NCBI GenBank assembly: GCA_030407085.1
Contig: CM059585.1
Span: 93,838,501 to 93,902,500, forward strand
Reading direction: 5' to 3'
DNA from: Trichopria drosophilae
Lineage: Eukaryota > Arthropoda > Insecta > Hymenoptera > Diapriidae
DNA length: 64,000 nucleotides
Position numbers and translations under genes: made by a program. Position 1 is the first letter of the stretch, and every line of letters begins with the position of its first letter. The notes under the pieces were generated by a model. The model saw only the letters and a program-made list of their open reading frames with translations. It searched no databases and was not told the DNA's origin. Positions 12,290 to 22,864 of the stretch are shown here, piece by piece.

Positions 12290-12499
12290 TATTATAGTAC
12301 TTGTAAGAATAAAATTCTTACACACATTATTAGTACACGACCATAAAATCAGAGCAATTAAATTAAAAATCCTGAGCCGTGCATAGTAAGTGCATTCAAA
12401 CAAGATGTATGATTTAGCAATATCACCATACGACGTTTCCGAATTATGAATTTTTAAACTGTACGTAACGAGACGACAGATAATTTATTTATGTAAACT

Positions 12500-12790
12500 G
12501 CATAATTAAGCACGTCATTAAAATACACGCTTCCAGTCTATTTCGTGTTCTTCCGTCGCATTTCGTGGCATTTTCGAATCTACAAGATGCCTTCTAATTG
12601 GATGGCCATTAAACAGCACCCGCTTTCGATGCCGTTTTCGTCGTTTTATCGTGATTAATTTCATGATCAGGGCGACGTCGACGCCACGCCGTCGTGTGGT
12701 GGAAGTCTCGCCGGGAAACAAACGTGGGAGGTGACGTTGTAACGCATTGCGAGCGCAAATTAAAATCGATCATAGCAAGAGCAAGCGTAC
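12500..12790. other. CpG-rich patch with homeodomain-type sites
   Basis: A GC- and CpG-rich stretch in AT-rich surroundings, containing GTGATTAATTTCATGATCA near 12650 and GGGCGACGTCGACGCC near 12670. TGATTAAT matches a consensus known for Exd/Hox-type homeodomain pairs, but an 8-bp match is weak evidence. A 67-codon minus-strand frame overlaps the patch without recognisable motifs. It could be a regulatory element, an old exon or a diverged GC-rich repeat. Confidence 0.25.
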
Positions 12791-14084
12791 ATATCTATAC
12801 TACGTAGAGACAGATCGCATAAATTAGACACGACTATAGGGTGATCCGTTTCAAACGGCACCTTCGCACTACCATTTCAAAATATAATTCGTTATATGTC
12901 AAATATTAATGATACTATCCGAGGGGTAAACAATCACAATAATTAAATTTACTTTAAAGCAGTAACGTTTGACGGACGACGGATTTAATTCTTTTTTTTT
13001 TTCTGTTAAATGCCCGTACGTTAATCTTTTTATTTAATGCCAGTACATTAATTTTTTTATTGTTATATTTTGAACTGATAGTCGTCAATCTCAAAGTTTC
13101 CTGTCTTAACAATCGTGAATTATCAGAACAATGGTTGGTTTATCACGAGTGAATCAATCGAAAAATGAAGAAAACATTACTTCTTAGAATGACTATTAAT
13201 ATTGTATAAAAGTATAATTATTACAGATAAATTTTTGTTCTACGAGTATTTACTTTATTTTGCACAATCAGAGAAAACTATTGATAAACCAAAACCATAA
13301 ATTTTGTATTTTCTCTCTCAATATTCAATACATTCACTCCATGCAGTAGTAATATTTTGAAATGTTAATAAACGCAAGATCGATGATTCAGAATTTATAA
13401 AAGCTATTGTTCATTTAGCATCAACAAATTGGTCATGTTCAGACATTCAACTCGCCAGAGAACGGAGTGTTGATCACCAACAAATTCTCATATCGTGCCC
13501 GAGCAATGATTCAAATACACGAAAATCTACTTAACCAACAGCAGCCGGTTCTCCAATCGTGACCCCACGATGATTTAATGGCAATATATTTTCATTTTCA
13601 TAATTGTGAATCGTTTACGAACGAACTAGTTCTCCATATGTAATCTCGATTCGCGGTGATTTCTCTGTATGAAATTCTCGAAATGTCGAATTTGGGATTA
13701 AATCAAGTTCTGTTCGGCATTAATTTTCAATATTTGTTCCTTGAATTCATAGTACATTTGTGTTCGTTTTTTTGTTTTCACAATTTTTTGAAATGAGGCC
13801 TTGTATTGACTTTAGTGCTAAAAAAATAGATTAAGAGATTAGTTTTAGAAAGATTTACGTATTAAAATATTTAGAAAAAATGCACATTTTTTATACTGAG
13901 AAAAAAGTAATACTTTTAACGTTTCTTTTGAGCTAATGATATTTATACGCGAAGAAACGATACACACTCGAAAAAAATGCGTGATTTCCAGAAAAACAGA
14001 TAGTATTTTTAATAGTTTTTGAGGTTGCTGAATTCATTAGTGAAATTACTGGCGGCTTTATAATATGTTATAAGTATTGACCTA
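12791..14084. other. AT-rich stretch without recognisable features
   Basis: No gene or clear repeat. ATACTGAGAAAAAAG near 13896 resembles the CACTGARAAAA start words seen at 40.4 and 41.5 kb. Confidence 0.35.
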
Positions 14085-14345
14085 ACACTGATTGTCAGTA
14101 CCGATTGTCAAAGTAGGGTCAGTATTGGCAGAATAGCCGTATCAGTACTGACGTCAGTAATGGTAGAAGGGCCAAATAATTATTGATTCAGTACTGAAGT
14201 CATGACTAATTTTCAGCACCGGGCCCGTACTAACGGAAGGAACGACTTAGTACATGTCCCATAGTTATTTTCGGAGTCGATCCAGAACTGGTAGAAGTGC
14301 CTTACCTATATAAGTACTAACGCAGTATAAATATAATAACTAGCG
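14085..14345. repeat. Second cluster of TCAGTACTGA repeats
   Basis: Exact TCAGTACTGA lies at 14142-14151 and 14188-14197. Diverged copies such as TCAGTACCG, TCAGTATTGGCAG and AAGTACTAACG lie on either side. The linker words GGTAGAAG and ACCGGGCC recall the larger cluster at 10.3 kb, from which this one differs by stronger decay. Confidence 0.6.
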
Positions 14346-14750
14346 TTGACGTGGTGTCTCGCTTCGCTCGCTCAGAAACTTCGACCCAGTGGAGAGTCGG
14401 CTATTCCTTAATACTCGTTCGTTTACTAACAGCTTTCAATTATATTGATATTTGGTGGTCCAATCATATTTAGGTCCAAGTGGCTTCGATATACATGTTA
14501 CAACAATATAGTGTTTCTTATATGTATGAAAATTGAAAATGATTAACAACTATGACCTATGGCCTGAGTCGACGTACAATTGAAAATCAACATTTTCCAA
14601 ACTTCGATCACGACGGCAGGTCAGACGAAGTATTAATAAATAAAAGTTGCAAAACACTTACTTCATGCACTTGTATTGTAATAGACTATTCGATACATTT
14701 TACATGTTTACTGTGTTTTGCTAATTACTGTCTGTATTATTATGATCATA
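14346..14750. other. Spacer before the long-TIR element
   Basis: Nothing supported. A 73-codon frame at 14552-14773 overlaps the element boundary and shows no motif. Confidence 0.35.
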
Positions 14751-14752
14751 TA

Positions 14753-16061
14753 CTGTACCGCTCAAAAGTATGAGCTCACCCTTGCGGATTTTGGCTAAAT
14801 TAAAATGTCGATATCTCATCGCCACGTCAACGTACGGAAAAAATAAAAAAAGGGAATCAAAGAGGAGACTTTCAGCTTCTCAGCCGTGGTAGTTTCATTC
14901 CATACGAACTATGCTCGATTTACTAAAGTCATTTTTTCGTATTATTTTTTTCTTTTTCAATCACCTCCCATTTTTTTAAAAATGATTGCAACAGAAGTGT
15001 ACAACGTGTCATCGAAAGGTAATCCCTATAGCTTCAATTTGCCTCTTCGGGAGTTTGTCTAATATTTCTTTACAAATACTTATTTAATTTTGAACAAATT
15101 AATGTAATTTTTTTTCAGTCTGCTATATCTCGGAAAATTAACGTGATATAAAAAATGTTTAACAAACAAAAAGTTTCATTTTTTAATTATCTATTGGCTG
15201 AAATTTTTTCAAATTTTTAGAAGGGAATTGTTTTAATCCTATTTTGTCAAATTTACGCTTTTGTGCTGCGATTATTAACAGATCTAGATTTGCATTTCAA
15301 CTATGCTCAGTTTGAGATATAATAATTCATGTACATGTATTTATAAATGAACAATAAACTTTATTTTAACATACATAGAAAATATCAACAATTGTATTCA
15401 TGTATATATGTACATATTTATTAAATTTTGCTTTCTTAAAAAAAAACGCCACGCGCTTAGCGTGAAACATCCTAATAGTAAAGAAAAACATAATCTTAAA
15501 CATAATCATAGTTTAAATGCAACTTTGCATCCGAAAATGATTGTCACATAAAAAATGTTGAAGTCGACAAAATACGTAAAAAAAATTTCCTTCTAAAAAT
15601 TTGAAAAAATTTCAGCCAATAGATAATTAAAAAATGAACCTTTTTGTTTCTTAAACATTTTTTATATCACGTTAATTTTCCGAGATATAGCAGATTGAAA
15701 AAAAATGACATTTATTTGTTCAAAATTAAATAAGTATTTGTAAAGAAATATTAGACAAAATCCCGAAGAGGCAAATTGAAGCTATAGGGATTACCTTTCG
15801 ATTACACGTTTTACATTTCTGTTGCAATTATTTTGAAAAAAATGGGAGGTGATTGAAAAAGAAAAAAATAATACGAAAAAATGACTTTAGTAAATCGAGC
15901 ATAGTTCGTATGGAATGAAACTACCACGGCTGAGAAGCTGAAAGTCGCCTCTTTAATTCCCATTTTTTATTTTTCCCGTACGTTAACTTGGCGATGAGAT
16001 GTCAACATTTTAATTTAGCCAAAATTCCGAAAGGGTGAGCTCATACTTTTGAGCGGTACTG
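14753..16061. mobile_element. Tc1/mariner-type nonautonomous element with ~500-bp inverted arms
   Basis: The ends are CTGTACCGCTCAAAAGTATG and, inverted, CAGTACCGCTCAAAAGTATG, each next to TA (14751-14752 and 16062-16063). TA duplication and CAGT tips are typical of Tc1/mariner transposons. The arms (about 14753-15250 and 15565-16061) match closely over nearly 500 bp, including the shared landmarks GAGCTCACCCTT, CAGCCGTGGTAGTTTCATTC, TCAATCACCTCCCA, GAGGCAAATTGAAGC (inverse on the left) and GCCAATAGATAATTAA. The 310-bp core is AT-rich and noncoding. With no transposase frame it is a long-hairpin derivative rather than an autonomous copy. The close match between arms suggests either recent insertion or arm homogenisation. 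Confidence 0.85.
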
Positions 16062-16079
16062 TATATATACAATATATAT

Positions 16080-16185
16080 ACATATAATTCTCCAAAGATA
16101 TCTTGAAAGTGTCGAAAAGATCTCTGACGGATATGTTTTAGATATCTATAAGACATCTTTTAGATGTATCGAAATAGTTACTTTC
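16080..16185. repeat. Short cluster of AGATATCT/AGATGTCT-type palindromic words
   Basis: Within about 100 bp lie GATATCTTG, AAAAGATCTCT, TTTTAGATATCTATAAG, GACATCTTTTAGATGT and close relatives. These are self-complementary words arranged like the larger palindromic-word clusters elsewhere. No boundaries are defined. Confidence 0.4.
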
Positions 16186-16189
16186 GTAT

Positions 16190-17009
16190 CAAGGGCGTAA
16201 AAGAACTTATGCGCCCGTAGGTGATCCTTGCGCCCGAGGGGCTGGCGAAGACTACCCCTGGGGGGTAGAGGGTCGAAACGTCGAAATTTGATGAAAAACT
16301 ATAGGGTAAGTTTTTTGCCGAAGTGACCAACTTCAATACTTTTTTAGACAATAGTCATAAGCATTTTAAACCAGTTTTTATGGCATAGTCGTTGACTTTA
16401 GGAAAAAAATGCACGCAACCTTTTTTGTAGAGAATTTCATGCTCTAACTTTTTTGTTGGACATATTTTTGAATAAAATGCGTATTGCAATAAATGCAAAA
16501 TACTACGATGAAACTTAATTGGGGCGAATGGTTTTTAGTAATGGACGGATGCATCTGCGCCAAAATCTAATCACATCTAAGTTATGCCAAGACACGTATT
16601 ATAAAAAAAATGTATGTCATTCCGCTTATCCGTACGCGAGTTATCCGTACGCACGGACAAGATCACGGACACAAATTTTTTTATTCTTGATTTGGGATCC
16701 TTAGGGTCTGAAATGTTGCATTCAAATCAATTATGCATTCTGATACTGTATTCTAATTTACTTTCGATAGAATTTACCAGGAAAATAGATTGAAGTAAAG
16801 TATCAGAGTGTATAATTCATTGGAAATTTTCCAAGGAATCCACATTTGGGTTCAGGTTTCTTCTGCCATATTGAATTTTGATACTCTCACTTCAAATTCG
16901 TATTCAACGACCCCAAAAATGTGTGAAAACGTAAATGTACTGTCGTTTATATCGACATAGTATTGGAATGTTTCCAGCACTAACACGATCAAAACTGAAA
17001 AATCCACTT
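16190..17009. repeat. Degenerate relative of the 731-1966 inverted-repeat element
   Basis: The sequence CCTTTTTTGTAGAGAATTT near 16418 and the following ACTTTTTTGTTGGA match the right arm of the 731-1966 element near 1710-1750. The 16890-16940 sequence (CTTCAAATTCGTATTCAACG) corresponds to the arm sequence near 1869-1890 (CTTCAGATTCGTGTTCAGCG). The first part (16190-16270) is GC-richer, with CGCCCGTAGG, CGCCCGAGGGGC and CCCCTGGGGGG. Strong divergence points to an old copy. Confidence 0.45.
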
Positions 17010-17990
17010 TTTCATTAATTGTTCAATCTTTAAGCGACTTGCGGGCTCGGTTAATGTCGTTAAAAAAAACGAAAAAAGTCGTTTATTTATTTTCGTCATT
17101 CTACAAGAATTCACTGGAAAGTAATAAAAAACATATATTTTTTGTTTTTTGAACCACCCAAATATACATACATATATACAGTTCCTGATACATTTCTTAA
17201 AACACAATAGATATATTTGTACTATTAATTTTCCTATATTTTATGTATTTCTTTTTTGCAACCATGTAAGAACATTTACAAAGTTCAAAAGAAATGAAAT
17301 TCATTAAAAAGTTTTAGAAATGAAAAGCAAGTATAGTTAAAACTGTGAAAACTTATACCGCCAACTGACAGGACAAATTCAAGGTTTCCAAGATTCCTTC
17401 TTTGCCGAGTGTTCTTTAACCTGAAAAGTGAAAATAATATTAATTGCATAAGAGCAATGTACATCGAATCGTTTTAAAAATGTAAAAAAATAGAGCTACG
17501 AATTAATAATGTCGTAGTAAAGAAAAATTTTATTATTAATGTGTGTACTATATTATTTAAACATATAATCAATAGATATCATAATGTATTTAAAATTTAA
17601 TTTTCAGTAGGACATGTTTGTAGTTCTTCGCGATTTATTAAATAAACTGTATTTTAGTCAATTTTAAACCAATCGACTGGAAATTATCCAGAGAATCTTG
17701 AACATAAAAGTACATAAGTTTCATTAAAGCATAAAGTTTATGTGTAAAAAATTACTGACTTAAAATATAATTAAATTTACGAGTAACGATTTTAGAGGTT
17801 TCTATTTGTTACTATAACAATTTTTCGGTATATAGAAAACTATCGTCCGAAAAAACTATTCTTCTCGTCATTATGTACCCCCTGTATTTTTTGAGAGCCA
17901 ATTTCACCATTTAAAACCTTCGGTCTTAAAACGGGAAGGGCTATTTCCCACTGTTCGAGGATTAGGCGAGTTCTATGACGAAAGTTATCA
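17010..17990. other. AT-rich stretch without recognisable features
   Basis: No gene or structured repeat recognised. Confidence 0.35.
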
Positions 17991-17993
17991 AAT

Positions 17994-18068
17994 GCGTGCC
18001 TAGCCTAGCGGTTACGTTAGAACAGTAAATGAGAGGCCCGGGTTCAATTCCCCAACAAGTTTTTTTTC
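17994..18068 (+). pseudogene. tRNA-like relic with A and B boxes and T-run
   Basis: TAGCCTAGCGGTTACG resembles a tRNA A box/D-arm, and GGGTTCAATTCCCC (18040-18053) is a good B box/T-arm. The spacing is close to that of a tRNA, and a T-run at 18060-18068 would serve as a Pol III terminator. By eye the acceptor and anticodon stems do not pair, so a working tRNA is unlikely. The segment AAATGAGAGGCCCGGGTTCA resembles GAGCGAGAGACCCGCGTTCG in the relic at 28.7 kb, suggesting a common tRNA-derived repeat. Confidence 0.45.
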
Positions 18069-18339
18069 CTGATTTCATGTTTTAAAACTTCGAGTGTAGA
18101 AGAAAATAGAAATAGCATAGTATAAGTATAGGAATATATAAGAATATACGAAGATGTACATAATATAAAAATTAAGCTAATAAAATAAATAGACCTATAA
18201 TACAAATGCTATTCTATCAAAAAAAAAGTGTAATAAAGTGTATCGTTTTTTTAAATTCGATGTAAATAGTTTATAAACGCCACACGATCGTTACCAATGT
18301 AACATTGTTGCAAAACCGTAGATTGCAACGTTTCGAAAA

Positions 18340-18600
18340 TGTTTCTGTAACTGAATTTTGTTTACCGGGAGGTCACTATACCGGCGGTCAGTATGTAAGA
18401 CTGGTAATTAATACTGGATCAGTACTACGCCGGTGGAAAATGTCAGTACTGATTTACAGTACTGCAATAACTCCGGCAGTCAGTACTGGGCAGTGTTATC
18501 CCGCAGTACTGAAGCAGTATCAGATTAATACTGACGCCCATTACTGAAGACCGACAATCAGTATTACGACGGTACTGCGGTGGTGGTGAATTCTCAATAG
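18340..18600. repeat. Third cluster of TCAGTACTGA repeats
   Basis: Exact TCAGTACTGA at 18443-18452 is followed by near-copies ACAGTACTGC, GTCAGTACTGG, GCAGTACTGAAG and ATCAGTATTACG. The linkers AACTCCGGCAG and GGATCAGTACT match those of the 10.3 kb cluster, and the GGTGGTGGTGAATTC near the end corresponds to GTGGTGGCGAATTC at about 10580. An 80-codon open frame spans it and is an artefact of the repeat. Confidence 0.65.
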
Positions 18601-18753
18601 GGCCAAAGCAAAACTTCAATTTGTTGCCAGCCCAGTTGCAGGATTTCTCGGCATTTTTATTCCCGGCATCAAGACATTACTTTATTTTATAATATTTATT
18701 TATATATATATTACATAACATTACTACAACACAATACTTTCCTCCCGGTATGA

Positions 18754-19194
18754 AGAAATAGTATATTACTCAACGAGGGAGGTAAAATAAAGAATGTTTC
18801 AGACTGCGTGTAATTTTTACCCGAGGTGAAGCCGAGGGTGAAAAACATGTAGTCTGAGGCATTCTTTTTTACTTCCCGATGGAAGTATACGATTTTTCTT
18901 CATACAAGGGAAGATATGCCGCACCTTTCCTCCCGCTTGCGGGAGGAAAGTTGCTGCTTTCCTCCCGGTATGAAGAAAAAACCTTTTTCATCACACTGGG
19001 ACGAAAACAGCAGAAAGTTACTTGGTTTCCTCCCTGTCATGAAGAAAAATCGTATACAACCCTCCGGAAGTAAAAAGGGATGCCTTAGAAAACATGTTTT
19101 TCACACTCGGCTTCACCTGGGGTAAAAATTACACGCGGTCTGAAACATTCTTTATTTTACCTCCCTCCTGCCTCGTTGAGTAATGTACTATTTC
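18754..19194. mobile_element. 441-bp palindromic CCTCCC-rich element, copy 1
   Basis: The left arm (18754-18905) and right arm (about 19040-19194) are inverted copies. Each carries, in order from the outside, GAAATAGTA, TTACTCAACGAGG, GGAGGTAAAATAAAGAATG, TTTCAGAC, GTGTAATTTTTACCC, AGGTGAAGCCGAG, GTGAAAAACATGT, and a TACGATTTTTCTTCAT module. The core has the palindrome CCTCCCGCTTGCGGGAGG and TTTCCTCCCGGTATGAAG at 18957-18974. That word also precedes the left arm near 18739, and a variant lies at 19028. A reverse-orientation partial copy lies at 62368-62590. Overlapping open frames at 18879-19125 are by-products. No target duplication was clear. Confidence 0.75.
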
Positions 19195-20159
19195 CATTTT
19201 TAAGATTAACACAATAAAAAATCTGGTTCAAAAATTATTTTTGCGGAAAAAAATTTTATTTTGTTTGATTTCGAATAACATTCGACATCCATTTTTCAAA
19301 TCAACATTTGTTACATTTTATGGACATATAGTAGACGCCCATGCTCTGCACTTGCATGAACGTATATTGTAGCTAAATTAAATTATTTTCTATTGTTATC
19401 TTCTGTAAGAGAAAACAAGGAAAGGAATTTTAAAATAACGTTTATAGTTAAGAGATACGTCACTTCCGAGCGAGACTAGAGCTAATTAATTGTATCGCGT
19501 TCGAGTTAGTCTGTGACGAACCTTCTGATAGATTGAAATAAAATTCTGACAAGTATAATTAATTAACACGAAAATATAATACCATTGTGACCGGAAATTC
19601 TTCTGAGTTTTATTTATCGGTCACACTTCTTCCTTCTCGCGTTGTAGAGCTTAAAAACTGCGGTGCTCCATTATTAAGGATCTTAAAATCAATTAAAATG
19701 GTATTAAGATTCTGATTCTAATTTTTTTGTTTAATGACAAAAATTAAAAAACTGTAGGGTTACATCGGTACATCATTCAACAGTGCTGTGGAGTCTATGT
19801 AAGTCTATATGCGAATCAGTGTAAATCATCGGTGTTCATTTTGCGGTATGAAATAGGTGCGATTTATTTCTATGGCCATCCCTGGTATAGACATGTTGGC
19901 ATTATTTTTAGCACTCTGACCAGAGCTCCACTGCTAATAACGGTTCTGGTCTAGCCCCACTTTTTTTATTCAGTTCGACGCGTTATTTCCGAGAAATACT
20001 GATATGCCGTATGGATATTTCCTTTTGAAACGTTTGTCTGTATTCAAATCAATCTGGTCTGGTTAACGGGCAGAAACTTAACAGTGTAGATATAACTGAA
20101 CCTCCAATATAAATATAGTTCCTGACTTAGGGAATAAATAAATCCATAGTGAAAGAACC
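19195..20159. other. AT-rich stretch without recognisable features
   Basis: Nothing recognised. Confidence 0.35.
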
Positions 20160-20465
20160 ATATCTCAAAAGTGTCTCTGAAATGTTGCTGCAGACATGTC
20201 GCGCAAGTATGTCTATTGAGACAAATAGACACACGGAGACTCGAACACTTATTAGATGCGGAATTCGGGCCATATCATCTCAACACTTCTAAGGCATCTC
20301 CAAGACCATACTTCATATACTGTCGCGATACCGAAAGGTTTCCTGTACACTCCTGGGATGTTGCCAGAAAACTTTTTACACACTTACGAGACATATCCGA
20401 AATGCTTTTGGAACACATTTAGTACAAACACAGATTATTTTCGGAACACTTTCGGGACACGATAA
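20160..20465. repeat. Degenerate GAACAC/GACAC-rich cluster
   Basis: Short words such as CTCGAACACTT, CAACACTTC, GGAACACATT, GGAACACTTTC and GGGACACG recur at irregular spacing with GAGACA variants. The pattern looks like a decayed short-word repeat. Two 69-83 codon frames overlap it without motifs. Confidence 0.3.
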
Positions 20466-20534
20466 ATGCTTCACAGAATATTTTCCTATTCCAAGAAAGT
20501 CCATTGGCATGCTGTGCCAAAGTGAAAAAGTCTG

Positions 20535-20625
20535 AGACACAAGGAGAACGACGAGGACATCGACAACGGTGACGACAAAGACAACGACGGCGACGACAAA
20601 GGCAGAGGAGACAACGGCGACTATA
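20535..20625 (+). repeat. Imperfect GAC/CGA trinucleotide repeat
   Basis: A run of GACGA, GACAA and GGCGAC triplets with interruptions, strand-asymmetric in composition. It is a degenerate microsatellite. Confidence 0.7.
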
Positions 20626-20629
20626 CAAC

Positions 20630-22120
20630 CAATAGGTGTCTAATGAGCACTAGGAACTTCTGCAGAAAGTACGAATACAAAATGCAATCATGTTATTAGA
20701 ACCCGTGAAAACACATCACGAAAACACATAAGTATTATTGAGGTTTCTTTTAGCTCCACTGTGGAGCAACGGATTTCAAAGAGAGATTGGTCGGAAGCTG
20801 TGATAGACTGGATAAATTAAGCAAAAATAATGTCTTGTAATAATAAAAATAACTAATGTGCGGTATGTGTACACCCGGAATCGTAAAGATAGCAAACTAT
20901 CATCTACAATTTTTCAGGTTGTTAGTTCTATTATTATATACTACAAGTTCTACTTTGTTTTAATGATTGTGTTAACAGTTCTTTCTCACTGTAGTCTTAG
21001 CCCTAAGGCCTACCGTAAAATGTTATGTCCCTACCAAAAAAAGTTATAGATTTATCTTATTCAGAGTTATGTTAGTATATTTTTCTCTTCTTCTCCACCA
21101 TATCGTTTCCATAATCACGATACCTCACAATATAGTCGGAGAGAAGCAACAAACTTCGAAACACTTCGGTTGGACATAAACTCACAACGGACGTAACTTA
21201 GGATAATCTTTCATATTAATAGAACGGATGACGGAGCTACAAATCGTACGCAACGATTTTGAAATTTATGTCACCTCATTCTCAAGTTTGCAAGGGATGA
21301 ATTAATCCGCACAAAATGACATGAAGCACCTTGTGAACTCACTTGTTGCTAATCTATTCCTCGCCTCCTCCTGAAGCTGTCTACCTCCTACCGTCTTTTG
21401 GTTTTGTCTCCTGTCGCAAACAAGTGATTTTCGGTAGTTTAAGAGGGTAGGAGAATCGAAAGGGGAAACGAGCGAAAATTGACACTTTGACGGAGGCATA
21501 AAGTGCATGATGCGCTGCTGTATTGTTTAGTTCATCGGCCTCAAAGAATAACCACCCAAAATCAGTCACAGCCAACCCCATTCAACGAATCATGTATCTT
21601 AGAACAAGGACTGCTGTATACCCAACCGAAGCGTTTCGAGATTTGTTGATCATTCCCAAACATTGCGCGAGAGAGTGTTCTTAATTTTGGACTGTGGTTG
21701 ACAAATTTACTAAAATCATATTGCATAAGAAAATTCTATTCCATGTAAATACATCAACTAGATGTACACGTTAATGTCCTAAAGACATCATCATATTGCA
21801 TGGGCTTTAACGGTTCGACTTTTGGTCTACCAGTAGACGTGTGCTACAAAGCTAGTAGACATACTTTAGACAACATAACAATGTTACCAATACTTCATAA
21901 GTTATAGAACAAATTCAAAGTAACAAACTAGTTTTGCCAACTCTTAATGAGTACCTTTGTCAACATAATGCAATTTAATTGATATTATGAAAAACTATTG
22001 TACGAACATACACGAATTCCATTTCGTAATTGTCATCTTCAAAAAACGGGGCGAACAAAGTGTTTTAAATAATCCCTTTACTTATGGAGAGAAAGCCTGA
22101 TAACCAGCTCTTTCAGCAAA
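20630..22120. other. AT-rich stretch without recognisable features
   Basis: No gene or repeat recognised. Two overlapping minus-strand frames at 21302-21581 share the same bases in different frames and show no motif. Confidence 0.35.
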
Positions 22121-22129
22121 GTCCACCCG

Positions 22130-22862
22130 AGGACCCTCCGTAGTATACGGTCTGGCGTCACAAATGCTCCCTATTCTCTTTGTATATTCTTGACCACGCG
22201 TGAAAACATAGGGAACGTCCACAGGTTGCCGCGATTAATATTAAACTTATCATTTCACAACGAAGAGTCGCGCGACGGAGAAGGCGCGAACGGACAAACG
22301 GAACCCTGGTCTGTTCCAACCTACCAATGTTTCACGGCCAATAAATGATTGATAAATATCTTCCTATCCTCAGGGCTTTATAGCGTCTAACAATGGAGGA
22401 TAAAAGAAATTGGAATTCCATTCGTATCGCAGATATCGGCGACAGTCAATTCCCCATGGAGTCGCGAAGCGGGCTCACCTGTTGAATCCCTGTTGGGCGC
22501 GTATCGCTCGCAATGTATTCGCGTTTTCGTGAAAATTATACCAGAAGGCGGAGTGGCGGCTTCTGAGAACGGTCGTCAGTACGCATATTCAAACGCACCT
22601 TGGCCGTGGACTCGTCCTCGGGACACCCTCGGGCGAACAATTTATGACCAATTACACCTTAATTATAGCGACCGGCTTACTTCGTGCCGGTGTAGCTATG
22701 CGCGTGGCTACATTGTCTCATTCCCAGTCTCTATACGTGACCGTTTGGAATTACTGGTTATAAGCAGTTCGATAAACAGAACTCGACGATCAACCGAACG
22801 AAAGTCACGAAGGGGACCTCGCTTGGTTCCGAAATGAATTCACAAACATACCCCTTTTGCGA
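22130..22862. other. CpG-rich patch with clustered AT-rich homeodomain-type words
   Basis: This block is much richer in CG dinucleotides than its surroundings (for example AGTCGCGCGACGGAGAAGG near 22265). It also holds compact AT words: CAATAAATGATTGATAAAT near 22340 and AATTTATGACCAATTACACC near 22640, followed by TTAATTA. TGATTGAT is a known Exd/Hox-type consensus, but such short matches are not proof. A 114-codon plus-strand frame (22493-22837) reads MGAYRSQCIRVFVKIIPEGG and onward without any family I recognise. The alternatives are an enhancer or promoter, an unrecognised exon, or GC-rich repeat DNA. Confidence 0.3.
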
Positions 22863-22864
22863 GC

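Noticed and set aside
18879..19125. Overlapping frames of 64 and 69 codons
   Set aside because: They occupy the palindromic CCTCCC element; the same bases read in two frames.
20535..20625. Arginine-rich reading on the minus strand (RRCLCRHRCRC type)
   Set aside because: Produced by the GAC/CGA trinucleotide repeat, not by a gene.
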